Shown piece by piece: positions 32,028 to 42,939 of a DNA stretch of 64,000 bases (positions within the stretch are counted from its first letter, which is position 1; every line of letters begins with the position of its first letter). The stretch lies in contig OX453281.1 of NCBI GenBank assembly GCA_949710005.1, forward strand, positions 18,339,501 to 18,403,500. The letters run 5' to 3'. A program made the translations under genes and the position numbers. This DNA comes from Ricordea florida (lineage: Eukaryota > Cnidaria > Anthozoa > Corallimorpharia > Ricordeidae). Under the pieces are notes generated by a model. The model was not told the DNA's origin and searched no databases. It was given only the letters and a program-made list of their open reading frames with translations.

Positions 32028-32240
32028 AATCTGTGAAATTTTCCAAGAGGTGTAGTCTTTGCCTCAGGTGCATTTTGTAATGAACCTGTGTATGTTCTGT
32101 AACCGATGATGTTATGGGAGGCAAAGTTTTGCTAAAGGTGGCACTTGGTAATAAACTTGTTTTGTTCTGTAGCACTTGACTTCATGTGTCTGTTGCTGCG
32201 AAATCTCATGTAAGCCCGAAGGCACTGGTAACGAGGTGGA

Positions 32241-32513
32241 ATCGAAAAATTAAACGAGACTTACCTGTAAGGTGAAGTTTGATTGAGATTCTACCGAGTT
32301 ACAACAGTGCCAAGGGATTACATGCCCTCCCTCCCAGCCCTACTGGACTTACGGGGGCATCTCTTTTGTAATGTCTACCAGCCACATTCAGTCCTTCAAA
32401 ACCTGAGTTGACGCATGCGCTTGCTATCTCATGTAATCCCTTGGCACTGTTGTAACTCGGTAGAATCTCAATCAAACTTCACCTTACAGGTAAGTCTCGT
32501 TTAATTTTTCGAT
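32241..32513. repeat. inverted-repeat module at DIRS right end
   Basis: Two 84-base arms (32241-32324 and 32430-32513) are near-perfect complements. Their sequence near TTACAACAGTGCCAAGGGAT is a diverged version of the element's terminal repeat, so this may be a second or rearranged terminus. Each arm carries CAGGTAAGT pointing outward, a full match to the 5' splice-site consensus. Confidence 0.75.
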
Positions 32514-34828
32514 TTTAAAGGGTCCGTTCGCAGGCCAGGTTACCTGGCAACATTAATTCATGTGAATTTCCGCCATTTCGAATTCCGTGAATGATGTTTT
32601 GAAAATAATGTGAATTTTGTGGAAACCGATTTCACTAATCCTGGAAATACATCTCAGCAAGAAGATCTCCGAGATATGCAAGAAAGAGCGGCGAGGGATC
32701 GTCGTCGAGTAAGTTTGAATGCCGCAAAAATCAGCGCACGGGAAGCGGCGACTCAAAGAATAGATTAAGAAACTACGGTAGGGACGATAACAAGAGACAT
32801 CGCAGCAGAGACAACAACTGCTCGCTCAAAAAAGGGAAAGGAAACAGCAAGGAAAAGGACCAGGAAGGCAATCAAGTTAGATGGGAAATTGAATTTGTTA
32901 TAGATAGTAACAAAGACTCGTTTTAGCCATACAGGACATGAGAGACTTCGAACGGAAACCGAGTAGGAACGACTTCAAAAAGATTGAGATACACTGGAAA
33001 ATATGATAATCACAAGGCAAACTGCAATGAAAACAGAATTTAAGGAAATTCATAGCAACAGCGTACAGACAGAATCAGAGGACGAACGAGGAAACACATT
33101 ACCATATCGTCGTGAAAAAAGTTTCAGGAAAGGGGAAACAGAAACAAACCGCAAAGAAATGAAAGATGACAGTCACGTAGTATTTATACTGCAATGAGAA
33201 TGCAAGTAGGTATTTTTCGTAGTGAAACGATTGCCTTCCATTTTAAAGCAATTCCCAATACAGAGGTTGCAGTTGTGATAGCAATTATTTATAATTATGT
33301 GATCTGATATCATTGCAACTGTGAAAATATATTGTAGATTTGTTTGATGTAGCAGTTATGTTCAGCATTTTCAACAGAAAACATACCAAACAATAAGTGA
33401 CTGGTTCTGCAGTATTATCAGTGATCAGTGCAAGTATTTGTAAATAAAGCAGTTGTCATTACTGACTTCTGAGTAGTATTTCTCTTTGCTATATTTCTTT
33501 CCTACATATATGTATTAAGTAATTACAAGGTTTCGTGGGGACAAACAATTTTCAGACCCATTTCAAAATGGGTTTTTACCTTTGAGTTCCAAGTATCCCT
33601 GGGAGTTACTCTCTTAGCCCCCACCCTTTTCCCACAAATCAAAAGTTAATTTAAGCCCTACATTGCAAAATTAGGCGTAAAATCTTAACCTTTTTCCTTA
33701 ATGCTGTTTAAATCATTTATATGATGTCAAATACAAATATTTAATGACAACCACAATACACAGTTGACCTTTTTCATTAGAAAAACTCTATAAGGGAGAA
33801 ACTAAAGTTTGTAATGCTAAAATTTTTAGTGATCTTTCTTATATATTCATTGCAAGGGTGCTGTATGTAATAACAAGTCTTTGAAGTTTCCTAAATGGCC
33901 TATACTTTCAATCATGATTTTCCACACTAACTGTATGGACAAATAACTGCACTAGCCTGATTGCCACAGGTAAGTAAAGAAAATGGTAAGGAAAAAAATT
34001 CTTCAAGGTCAGTGAAAAGTCTGGGAATTTCAAGTCAAGTAAGGGAAAGTTTAAGTCTTTGAGAGAATTAAGAGAAAAGTGAAATTTAAGACTACTAATT
34101 TATTTCTTGCCAATTTAGTGATGGTTTGGTGTGGTCAAGAATGTGACATGAAATGTGTTGGATTGGTAGAATTAAATTGCTGATTACCTGATTTTGGGTA
34201 TCCAAGAAAATCAATCCTTCTTCCATAACCTTGTTATTTTAAGAAACTATAAATCCATGTACACTGTATGTGAATTTCAGAAAGCATATTAAATAAATGG
34301 GTGGAGAGGTAGGCTGTTTGGAGAGGTTGGAGGCCATTACCAGGACTAATTTTGGACTTTTCTTATTTAGTTGGAAAGGGAAATTTTACATTTGTCAGGG
34401 AAATGTAAGGGAATTTCAAGATCCTGTGGCTGTGCAACCATGACTTGATTATAAGTCTAAAAGAATAAATGGTATTTTTCATAGTTGAGTAATTTTTACC
34501 ACCTCTGATACAAACCCTATTCAGAATAAAACTGTATTGCTTGTAGTAGCAGAGGAACCTTTTCTCAGAATAGGACATACACCCCCACCCCGTAACAGTA
34601 TATTATGTTTAACATAAAAAATAACAATACCAGAAATTATAATAATAATAATCATAATGCAAGAATAATAATAATCATAATAAAAACAAGAAATGAGAAA
34701 ATACAAAAAGTGATAATAATTTAGTAACCAAAGTAAATACATAAATTGGGGTCTTATCCCTCATGAAAAACTATTACGAGTTCTTTAAAAACTAGCTTCG
34801 CGAGGTTTTGCGGGAGTCGTATTTCTAG
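32514..34828. other. AT-rich, no supported gene
   Basis: One exon-like segment at about 32592-32708 (…TDFTNPGNTSQQEDLRDMQE…) ends at a GTAAGT donor but has no ATG and no recognisable domain. A short polar frame at 33003-33197 is equally unsupported. AAT-rich low-complexity sequence lies at 34617-34735, and an 11-base GCTTCGCGAGG end at 34795-34805. Confidence 0.35.
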
Positions 34829-35381
34829 TTTTAAAGGGTACAGTGAGAAATTTGACGAATGGAGGCCGTGCGATGAAAATAACTTGCCAGTGATACGATT
34901 AGAACCGATGTCACAACCAACCGATGATTCCCTTAGCGATTGCCTGCAAGCTTTTTGTGAACGTGTTTACAGGGAAATCAAGCGAAAGTTGTACTCAGGG
35001 CGCAAAGAGGATCCCCAAGTACGTATTGAAATTCAAGTCGATGTTGACGTTTTCAATGCAAGTCTCGGAAGGATTACGTCCAAACGATATCAGAGGAATA
35101 AAGTCATATATGAGGTTCTTTCTAATGAAACTTTGGATTTTTTTATCGGCACAAAGTGGAATGAGCGGATCATGAATAAAAACGGTGATTTTGCCTATGT
35201 TGTACCAGGAACTTTGAGATTTTGGCTGACAAAAAGAAACCCCATAGTGGAATTTAAATTAATTGGCGATAAATATGTGAGATCTGAAATAGAAGACGGG
35301 CATCAAGTCGTTATTACATTTGTCCGTGGAGATGGCAACAGATGTGGATACAAAGAAAAGGTCCATCATAAATATATTTGA
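34829..35381 (+). pseudogene. 3' half of split Tudor/chromo-like protein
   Basis: The open frame begins after an acceptor-like TTTCTAG at 34828 and encodes FKGYSEKFDEWRPCDENNLP, exactly the continuation expected after KIH at 26280. A domain of about 160 residues follows with no name I know, ending GYKEKVHHKYI and a TGA. The acceptor phase would suit a donor splitting the His codon, but at 26279 no GT follows. The two halves lie 8.5 kb apart across the DIRS element and several foldbacks. Either the gene was broken by insertions or the original intron boundary was overwritten. Confidence 0.6.
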
Positions 35382-35844
35382 TTTAACAATTGCACATTAA
35401 TTTTTCTGTATCTATGAATAGTTGATTATTTTACTTGCTTGTGAGTTATTTACATGCAATTGTAACATGTGGGTATAAATTACCCATATATTTCAGTCTG
35501 TGATTCTGTTGTAATCAATACGGTAGTATTGTGAAAAAGACTACCAGAATACTGTATTCAACTAACATATTTCATAGATATAGCAAAATTATTCAGACAC
35601 AAGCCACTTTGGAAAGAAGTTAAATTTATTGATTGTGATAACCACTGGTACATAAGGAAGGTGAAAGAGCAATCGAAATGTTGCAATCAACATCCAGTGA
35701 CTACATCATGTGACAAAAGAAGAATTTATATTATCATCAAATTTTCCATGATAAACAACAACCCATTCCATAAAAAAATTATTGTACACAACTTCTACTG
35801 TTATTAGGAAATACACTCCTTTAATACATTGACATATCACATAA
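35382..35844. other. 3' flank with a foldback arm
   Basis: The segment 35660-35770 contains AACATCCAGTGACTACATCA and TGTGACAAAAGAAGAATTTA, one arm of the foldback family at 9759-9970. The other arm is absent. Nothing else is seen. Confidence 0.5.
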
Positions 35845-38394
35845 TTACTGATTGATTAATTCACATCTTGGCTTCCATTTACCATCTATTTTAACAAGAT
35901 GTGCACAGAAAGTAGGAGCATCACATTTCCTGCATTTTGCAGTACATGTTTTGATGGTATGGCCAGAAGTTGAACAGTGTCCACAACTGTAGCTTTCCTT
36001 CACCCTTTCCATACCAGCTGCTTCCAAAAGCTGTATTCTGTGTTTTTTCAAGAAAAGTTGCCTTAGTGCAGAAACCCCTCTATGGTTTGCTGATCTAAAG
36101 TAGTCCTTCGATACAGTGTCATTGTACTTCTCCATACCTTGCTGGGTGTAATAAGCTAAATTTTGGTAAAGCTTTAAAAATTCAGGCACATGAGCATACA
36201 AAGCATGCATATAAGGTGTCACATCTTTTGCTTGGTATAGGTCAAGGAATTTTTGAAACCAGTTTTTTATCTTGTCTTCAAGGCTAGAGATAGCATCATC
36301 TGTTGTGTAGTCTAGTTTAAGATCACCTATAATATCCATGAAACTACTCCAAAGGGCTTGCAGCTTATCTGTGCCTTGACATTCTGATAATAGTGAATGA
36401 AAATTTATGTGCTGAAAAGCCAAGAGTTTTTCAGGTCCTGTAAGATCTCTGTACTCCAGCTTCTTGGTGTCCCTATTGACTTTCCATTCAAAACTAATTC
36501 CAAGGTCTTTTACAAATTTTTCATACCCAGCCATGTGTCTATAACTGTTTCGACAAAACCCATTTGAAAAAGTAGATACCTTTTCGATGGCATCTTTTCT
36601 GCGAAGTTCCCTGATAAGAAGTTCAATTAAATTATCAGATATTCTCAAAAACAAATGTAGTGTATCAATTATTACATGGTCAATGGGAATAAAGTTAAAT
36701 AATGGATTGGTTTTACAATTATATTGTTTAGATTTTGCATGCCTACCTATTTCTTGTGAGTCTCTTGCCCCAAGGCATTTGTCAGTTAAAGACCACTTTT
36801 TGCTGATGTCAAATCTCTCATGTCTTGGGCACTTACACCAAATACAGGCAAAATTTTGATTTGCAGCTCCTAGACCACAGACACAGGCTAGAAACTTCCA
36901 GTCTCCTCCCAAAAAATACTCGATGCTATACTTATGATTATTTACAGTTATCTCTTTTAAATTTGACATTTCATTGTTTAGATCAGCAAGGCTTTCTTTA
37001 AGATTGCAATAGTTCTCTGTTGTCTTGATTATTGCTAAAACATAGTTCCCTTTTTCGTTCATTGCTGCATCCTTTTCATTCAAGATTGTATATGTGACAT
37101 TTTCAAGTTTAAGTCTTTTTCCAATGTTAGTACCATCACCACTGATCTTTACTTTAATAGTAGTAGCCTTGTCCAAGACTCCATTTTTCTGCAGCCTTTT
37201 CATCTGTTCCTCAAGACTCTCCTTGAAAGAAATCTGTATTCCCTCTGCCTCCCCTGGTGTACTTTTCAGATTCCAATTGGCATTAAGCTTATCTAGGTGT
37301 TTGCACATTTTATATTTTGTGGGCATGTCTTTACACTTCATGGCCAACTCGTGCCAGGCTTCGTTAGATATATTGAATTTGTCCTTTAAGTAAACCCACA
37401 TATTGATGTCATCAATATCATTGTCATTCAGTTCTTTTAGATCAGTTTCCCGTAGTTTCAATTCTCCATCTTCTACCAATGACATGGTTTCGTACTGCTG
37501 AGTCTCATTATTAAATACTTCAACCCTGGTGGCAACAAAATCGTACAGGCCTAAAAATGACAGTGCTGAAAGGCAGTCTTCTTTAAATCCTCGCCTTATC
37601 CTTGCCTGGTGCTGTTTGGTGTAATCAGTGAATTTTTTACTTTTGTTTGGACCTCTTTGTCCCCTTTTTTGCATACTTGCTGCTTTTTTCACTAATCTCC
37701 TGAATTTTTCTTTGTACTGTTTTTTTCTGTTTTCTGAATCCCTAATGACATCTTCAAGCTTCTGCTCAATTTTTAGTCTCTTTGCCTGCTCTGCAGCTAA
37801 ATCCAGTTCAGCTTTCCTTTTCTGCCCACGGAGCTGTTGGTTTTCCTCAATCAATGAACTATTTTGAAGCTCATGATAGAAAATTTTGAAAGAGTAGTTT
37901 TTAGCCTTCCACGAGTCAACAAGCTTACTTATACTCTTCCCCCCACCTCGTGAACATTTCTTGAATGCTGAATGGAGGAGAGAAATCTTTTTCCTGAAGA
38001 CGTTGATAATTCTGGAATTTATGACAACTCCGCGAATCCCAGATTCCCTCAAGATTTTTTCCACTATTCCTGCAATTACAGAATCGGCACTTTCGTCGTT
38101 GGGTTCCTCAACAGGCTTCTTCGACAGGGAATATATGAGAAAGCTGATTAAAAAATGAAAAAGAAATAAAAAAAAATAAAAAATCGTTTTGATGAAAAAA
38201 ACAAAACATTAACAAAATGAAACGTGTTTGAATTAACGCATTTTTACTTACTTGTTTATTTCGTAAGTAAACCAAGGCAATTGATCCCCTTTTGGACCAC
38301 TTGTTTCCTCGCCAAAATCGTTTTGTGCATCTACCGCCACCGCGAAAAGAGCCAGCGAGGACAAAATCACCAGCGCGTAAACTTCGAATCCCAT
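35845..38394 (-). CDS. DDE-like transposase-family protein spliced to a signal-peptide exon
   Basis: Exon 2 (38143-35845) is open for 766 codons. It has a coiled, lysine-rich region (residues about 120-210) and then conserved-looking blocks with candidate catalytic acids: KISGDGTNIGKRL, FIPIDHVIIDTLHLFLRI and QQGMEKYNDTVSK. Cys-rich segments (CVCGLG, CIWCKCP) and a C-terminal zinc-knuckle-like CGHCSTSGHTIKTC follow. I believe it belongs to a transposase-derived family common in cnidarians, but I cannot name it. Exon 1 (38394-38252) starts at an ATG in good context and encodes a hydrophobic leader (VILSSLALFAVAVDA). A 108-bp intron with GTAAGT donor and TTTTTTAATCAG acceptor joins them in frame, giving 813 residues. 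A secreted transposase is unexpected, so the leader exon may belong to a host gene. Confidence 0.65.
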
Positions 38395-39508
38395 TTCCCG
38401 AACCCAAACAATATTCAAACCTCATGTATTATACATCAAATTGCGCCAAATTTATTCCTCTTTTCGTATTTCGCGGTAATAACCCGTTGTGTGCATGCGC
38501 CTTAGAGTTCTAGCCCCAGACTGTACGGCCGGTGCTTGAATGTGGGATGAACGTCTCTTCGATATGTCTTAAGCGCTAACCAAAAGTCTGGAAAACCCAA
38601 ACGAAATATTTTAATGATTGCCTTCAGATGCAGTGATATAAAAAGCTTATACATGTTAGTTTTATAAACTGAAGGTAAGAAAGATAGCAATTCAAATGGA
38701 ATACACGAAAAAGAAGAAAATGTTCGAAAATTAGCGCGTTTTTGACTGACCTCAGACTGCGTGACATGTCACGAAAATCTGTAGAGGCAGATGTTAAGCG
38801 TAAGTTTGATATGGTTGTCGAGCCGACATGTTGTCGAACCGATGTGTAGAAAAGTTTCGAAGTCAATTCTTGTCGTACAAACTAGTTCCAATTTCTCACA
38901 ATCGAGGGTTTAGAGAGGGTTCTTAAACCAGTTTTCGTAAAACGCCAAGATTTGTGACTATTAAGTGCTTTAACCTAAATCTTGGGACGCGCAGGTAGAT
39001 GGAACACTGCCTACATTATGTTAGTATCGACAGAATGTACCGCAGCAATACTATCGCTTAGATACCCTAGTTAAGTCCTAGGACGTAGATAGTGTTGAAT
39101 ATCTCAAGTTGTAGAGCCAATCAGATCACTCAAAATGCTAAGGTTGTCGAGTTGATAAATACTTAATTGGTTTATCAACGATTCGAGTAGAAATGAAATG
39201 AATCATATTTCTGCTGTGTGGTTGGAAACGTGATGGAAGATTTCTTGCTCAACTCTCCTTTATATGAACGGTTTGAATTATTGAACTGAGAAAAAAATTT
39301 GACCGTTTTAATTCACTGCGATGAAAGGGGATTTTTGGCACGCAATGATTGTCGAAGAGACGGGACAATAGTCTTCGGACTCGTCATTCTACATACACGA
39401 AGCCGCAAAGGAGCCACAGTAGACCTTGGACTCTACCGAACACGCTCGACCTGGAAAATTCCTTCATATCAGTAGTCTTTAAGTCATAGCTCTAACAGAA
39501 TCGAAATT
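38395..39508. other. no supported gene
   Basis: Likely upstream region of the minus-strand gene ending at 38394, followed by unique AT-rich sequence. I see no repeat or exon. Confidence 0.4.
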
Positions 39509-39849
39509 TTACGTTTTGTAACGGGCTTCCTGTGGAGTTAGTAGATACTCTGCTATTGTGTCTGTAAGTCCGTCTGTAAGTAACAATAGAACCTTTCTGT
39601 AATTAATCGCAATTCATCGGATTTTCTTCGTTTTCGCCGATTCTTTTTGCCAAGCTTCGATATCTTTGACGTGTGCTGGCTCTGCTTCGACGCTTGTGGG
39701 GGAAAGTTTGCTGTCGCTATTCTCTGTATTTTTGATGTTCTTGCACCACCATCACCATCATCTTTTATCATAATCCAGAAATAAGTTTAGATATAAAAAC
39801 TAAACGCAAATAGCCGAGCTAGTTTAGGCGTGTAGTCTGGCGACAAACT

Positions 39850-40545
39850 ACATTACAGACTACAATACGTTACATTACAAACTACAATACGTTACATTAC
39901 AAACTACAACAGGGACGGCGGAGCCGGGGGGGCTGGGGGGGCTTTAGCCCCCCCACTTTTGAGGAGCATGACATTTTATTTTGTTTAAGCTACAACTTTA
40001 TACAAGCCTCGTCGGAACCTTTTTGCGTTTACGTATTTTTAACATTTTCTCAGCGTGTGCTTCCTTCCCACAGACGGGAAGCTTGTGTCCAAAAACCGCA
40101 GGTTAGCGTTGGAGATCGGAAGGCTGAGAAATAACCTCCAAAATATTGCTGTAAGCATTAAAAGTACCTTTCATTTTACGCTTTATCCAGGCTAATTATT
40201 TCAAGAAGTATGTCGTGGAGAATGTTGTAAATACGATTTCAGAGTCTCTAGATTTCAAACTTTTCTGGCGGAGGATGCCCCCAGACCCCCCTACCAACTC
40301 GCGCCTCCGGCGCTCGTTTTCAGCCCCCCCACTTCAAAATACGCTCCGCCGTCCCTGTACAATACGTTACATTACAAACTACAATACGTTACATTACAAA
40401 CTACAATACGTTACATTACAAACTACATTACGTTACTTTACAACTGACTACATTACGCTACATTACAAACTACATTACACTACATTACAAACTACATTAC
40501 GCTACATTACAAACTACAAACTACATTACATTACATTAGAAATTA
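39850..40545. repeat. 22-bp minisatellite, split by an insertion
   Basis: The unit is ACTACAATACGTTACATTAC plus AA. It lies at 39850-39909 and again at 40358-40545, with degeneration toward the right end. The two parts are one array split by the element at 39910-40357. Confidence 0.9.
39910..40357. mobile_element. 448-bp DNA element with CAGGGACGGCGGAGC ends
   Basis: The left end CAGGGACGGCGGAGC and right end GCTCCGCCGTCCCTG are complementary. The flanks share TACAA (39905-39909 and 40358-40362), consistent with a 5-bp duplication, although the repetitive target makes the exact length uncertain. The interior has runs of G and C near both ends and no coding content. Confidence 0.8.
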
Positions 40546-40777
40546 CAAATAATTAACAGCAATTTCAGATAACAAAATTATTAGTTATGAAACACTATAT
40601 TATGACGCACAATCACATCTTATTTTCCTTTACCGCGGACATCACATAGAACTACGACATGACGATAGCAGAGTATCTAACAGTTTCACAGGAAGCCCGT
40701 TACAAAACGTAACTTACTCTAATAACCAGTTTTTCAGAAGTGCATGAGATAACTATTCTTCAGGTAACACAGCGCAA

Positions 40778-40869
40778 CGCCAATCGGTTAGCTCAATTAG
40801 TAGAGCACCGGACTACCGTGCTGGAGGTTGCGGGTTCAAACCCCGGCCGGACCAACACTTAGGGTCTTT

Positions 40870-40902
<33 letters not shown>

Positions 40903-41070
40903 GACACCTGTAAATGGTTAGACTTTCTAGTCTTCTCGGATAAGGACGATAAACCGTAGGTCCCGTCTCACAACCCTTGTTCATGATAGCTTAGTGGGAC
41001 GTTAAAAGAACCCACACACTGATCGTAAAGAGTAGGGGACACAGTTCCCGGTGTTGTGGTCTGACCGTTG
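40778..41070 (+). mobile_element. tRNA-derived SINE, copy with intact head
   Basis: The tRNA-like head (TCGGTTAGCTCAATTAGTAG; GGTTGCGGGTTCAAACCCC) and central domain (CTTCTCGGATAAGGACGA; AGAGTAGGGGACACAGTTCC) match the minus-strand copy at 10286-10764. The 3' tail shared by that copy is missing here. Confidence 0.85.
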
Positions 41071-41502
41071 GGTTGGCGCGTCACATAGGGATAACCTCGT
41101 TGCGCCTTTCCCCCTTGGACAGAATTGTCCAAGAAAAATAAGTATGTTCTATGTTCACAGTTTGAAACGTTTACCTTGCTAGCTGAGCCATCACGTGGAT
41201 ACATGCAATCCTACACTGCTCATTTTTTGTTCATCTAAGTGTTTACAAAATAAACAAATCTCTATATGGAAAGTGCTTTTAACCATTTCTATCAACACAC
41301 GCGTCCATCTTTAGACACGACATAATTTTGAAAAAAATAGAAAAATGATTTGCGTTAAACCAGGATTAAACCGTAACTTAAACTCAACAATGAGCCCCGG
41401 GCTTGGACTAATCCACCTCCCGAGGAGCCCTTCCTGAACTTTTATATTCGAAACCGGTGCGCAATGCATGCCGGATTAAAGTGGGTCCTTGAATTAGCGG
41501 CC

Positions 41503-41541
<39 letters not shown>

Positions 41542-41820
41542 CTTTATTTGAGTGTCAACTGTATCTAGCACTGACTTACTAATTGGAGACACTGTAATGC
41601 ACAAATTAAATCAAATCAAATCATACTATTAATCAAATCAAATCAAATGTTGGTTTTTGTGGAGAGGGGAAAACCGGAGTACCCGGAGAAAAACCTCTTG
41701 GAGCAGAGTAGAGAACCAACAAACTCAGCCCACATATGACGCCGGGGCGGGAAATTGAAACCGAGCCACATTGGTGGAAGGCGAGCGGTATCAACACCGC
41801 TCCAACCCTGCTTCCCTAAC
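41503..41820 (-). mobile_element. second tRNA-like SINE family with (TTA)n end
   Basis: On the minus strand it begins with a decayed tRNA-like head (AGCAGGGTTGGAGCGGTG; box B-like GGCTCGGTTTCAATTTCC), continues through TTTGTTGGTTCTCTACTCTG and CTCCGGGTACTCCGGTTT, and ends in an (TTA)n tract that is the (AAT)n at 41503-41539 on the plus strand. The head is unlike the other SINE, so I treat it as a separate family. Confidence 0.6.
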
Positions 41821-42064
41821 CAGGTGGAAAGGCATTACAAGTGCTCTCTCACATGCTGAGCTGTTGTACTCCTTAAGTACGTCATGTAGCTACGCCACTT
41901 GTCATCCCGCATGGTTAGGAAATTCTTATCTAGATGACAAATTAAGACTTTTCTGATACTTATTTACAACGATTATTATCGCTGTCGGATGTCTGATGGA
42001 AATCAACACTGACACTGCACGAAGCTGATAAGTTAAAAGATAGGCGAGCTCAGATGTAAAGTAA

Positions 42065-42590
42065 ACAGTACCAAAGTACAGTATTGCTCAGTAACTTTAC
42101 AAAGAATGGTCACACTGCATGGTTTGATCCACAGATAAAAACGTTAGAACCACACTGTATAGTAAAACAAGCAGTACCACAGTACAGTACTGTTCAGTAG
42201 CTTTACAAAGTATGGTCACACTTTATAGTTTGATCCACAGATGAAAAAGTTGGAGCCATACTGTATACAGTAGTAAAAAAAACAGTACCACAGTACAGTA
42301 CTGTTTAGTAGCTTTACAAACAGTGGTCTGAGGTCTTTACAAAAAATGGTCTTTTCCACCACAGGTGGAAATGTTGGAACCACACTGTATAATAAATCAA
42401 ACAGTACTGTAGTACAATTCTGTTCAGTAGCGTCCTAAAGAATGGTCACACTACCTGTTTTGATCCATAGACGAAAAAGGAACACTGTATAGTGCGATTT
42501 ACAGTACCACAGAAGAGAAGTGTTCAGTAGCTTTCAAAAGAACGATCACAATGCATGGTTTCGGCTTCCTCAGGTGGAAATATTTCGCTA
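42065..42590. repeat. 106-bp satellite array A
   Basis: About five diverged units of roughly 106 bp contain ACAGTACCACAGTACAGTAC, TCAGTAGCTTTACAAAG, TGGTTTGATCCACAG and ACCACACTGTATAG. The same satellite forms a second array at 62150-62790 in the same orientation. Confidence 0.9.
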
Positions 42591-42939
42591 TAATATTAAT
42601 GAAATTCTACACACTGAAACCTTGCCGTTTTGCCAAATGAGACTTACTTTTTGGGTTTGACGTTTTGAGTTCTTAGTCTATTCACAACACGATACACACT
42701 CACCCTTAGTTTTGATTTCATTTCACTTGTGGTTCTTAAAGTAGAATAAAATCCATTTCGACATTTCGACAGGGGGCACACAATTGAATTTGTTTTGCTT
42801 GCGTGAGGCACTTAACTTTGTCTCTACATTTAGTATGATAAAATTGAATAAAATTGATAAGAAAAAATTGAATCAGTGATAGCGTCGTTAAGACGGAAGT
42901 TTGAAAGCTTAAAGTGGAAGGGATAAACGCTGGAAACAG

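Larger units (their letters stand above)
26931..32513 (+). mobile_element. DIRS-type tyrosine-recombinase retrotransposon, damaged
   Basis: Inverted terminal sequences (ATTCCACCTCGTTACCAGTG on the left, complement at 32203-32242, plus a diverged set in 32241-32513) enclose gag-like, RT/RNase H and tyrosine recombinase frames in the order typical of DIRS elements. These elements integrate by recombinase rather than by an integrase. Lesions visible: a 654-bp foldback inserted after the seventh codon of the first frame, a frameshift in an A-rich run near 28360, and an in-frame TAG at 31707. The RT/RNase H frame is intact. The copy is probably not autonomous. Confidence 0.88.
39509..40712. mobile_element. 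1.2-kb TIR element carrying a minisatellite
   Basis: Inverted ends of about 50 bases (TTACGTTTTGTAACGGGCTT and ATACTCTGCTAT, complement at 40661-40712) enclose a 22-bp tandem array and a nested CAGGG-ended element. No transposase is present. I could not define the target duplication. A basic 72-codon minus-strand frame at 39553-39771 is probably incidental. Confidence 0.7.

Noticed and set aside
38108-38425. Alternative frame over the leader exon (starting MRFEYCLGSG)
   Set aside because: Spliced at the same donor it runs into a stop within eleven codons of exon 2, whereas the leader frame joins the long frame in phase.
39553-39771. Basic 72-codon minus-strand frame
   Set aside because: It starts in the inverted end of a transposon-like element and shows no domain; probably incidental.
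40795-40870. Possible functional tRNA gene
   Set aside because: The tRNA-like head is followed by the SINE body found at other sites, and the anticodon arm is poorly paired and differs between copies.
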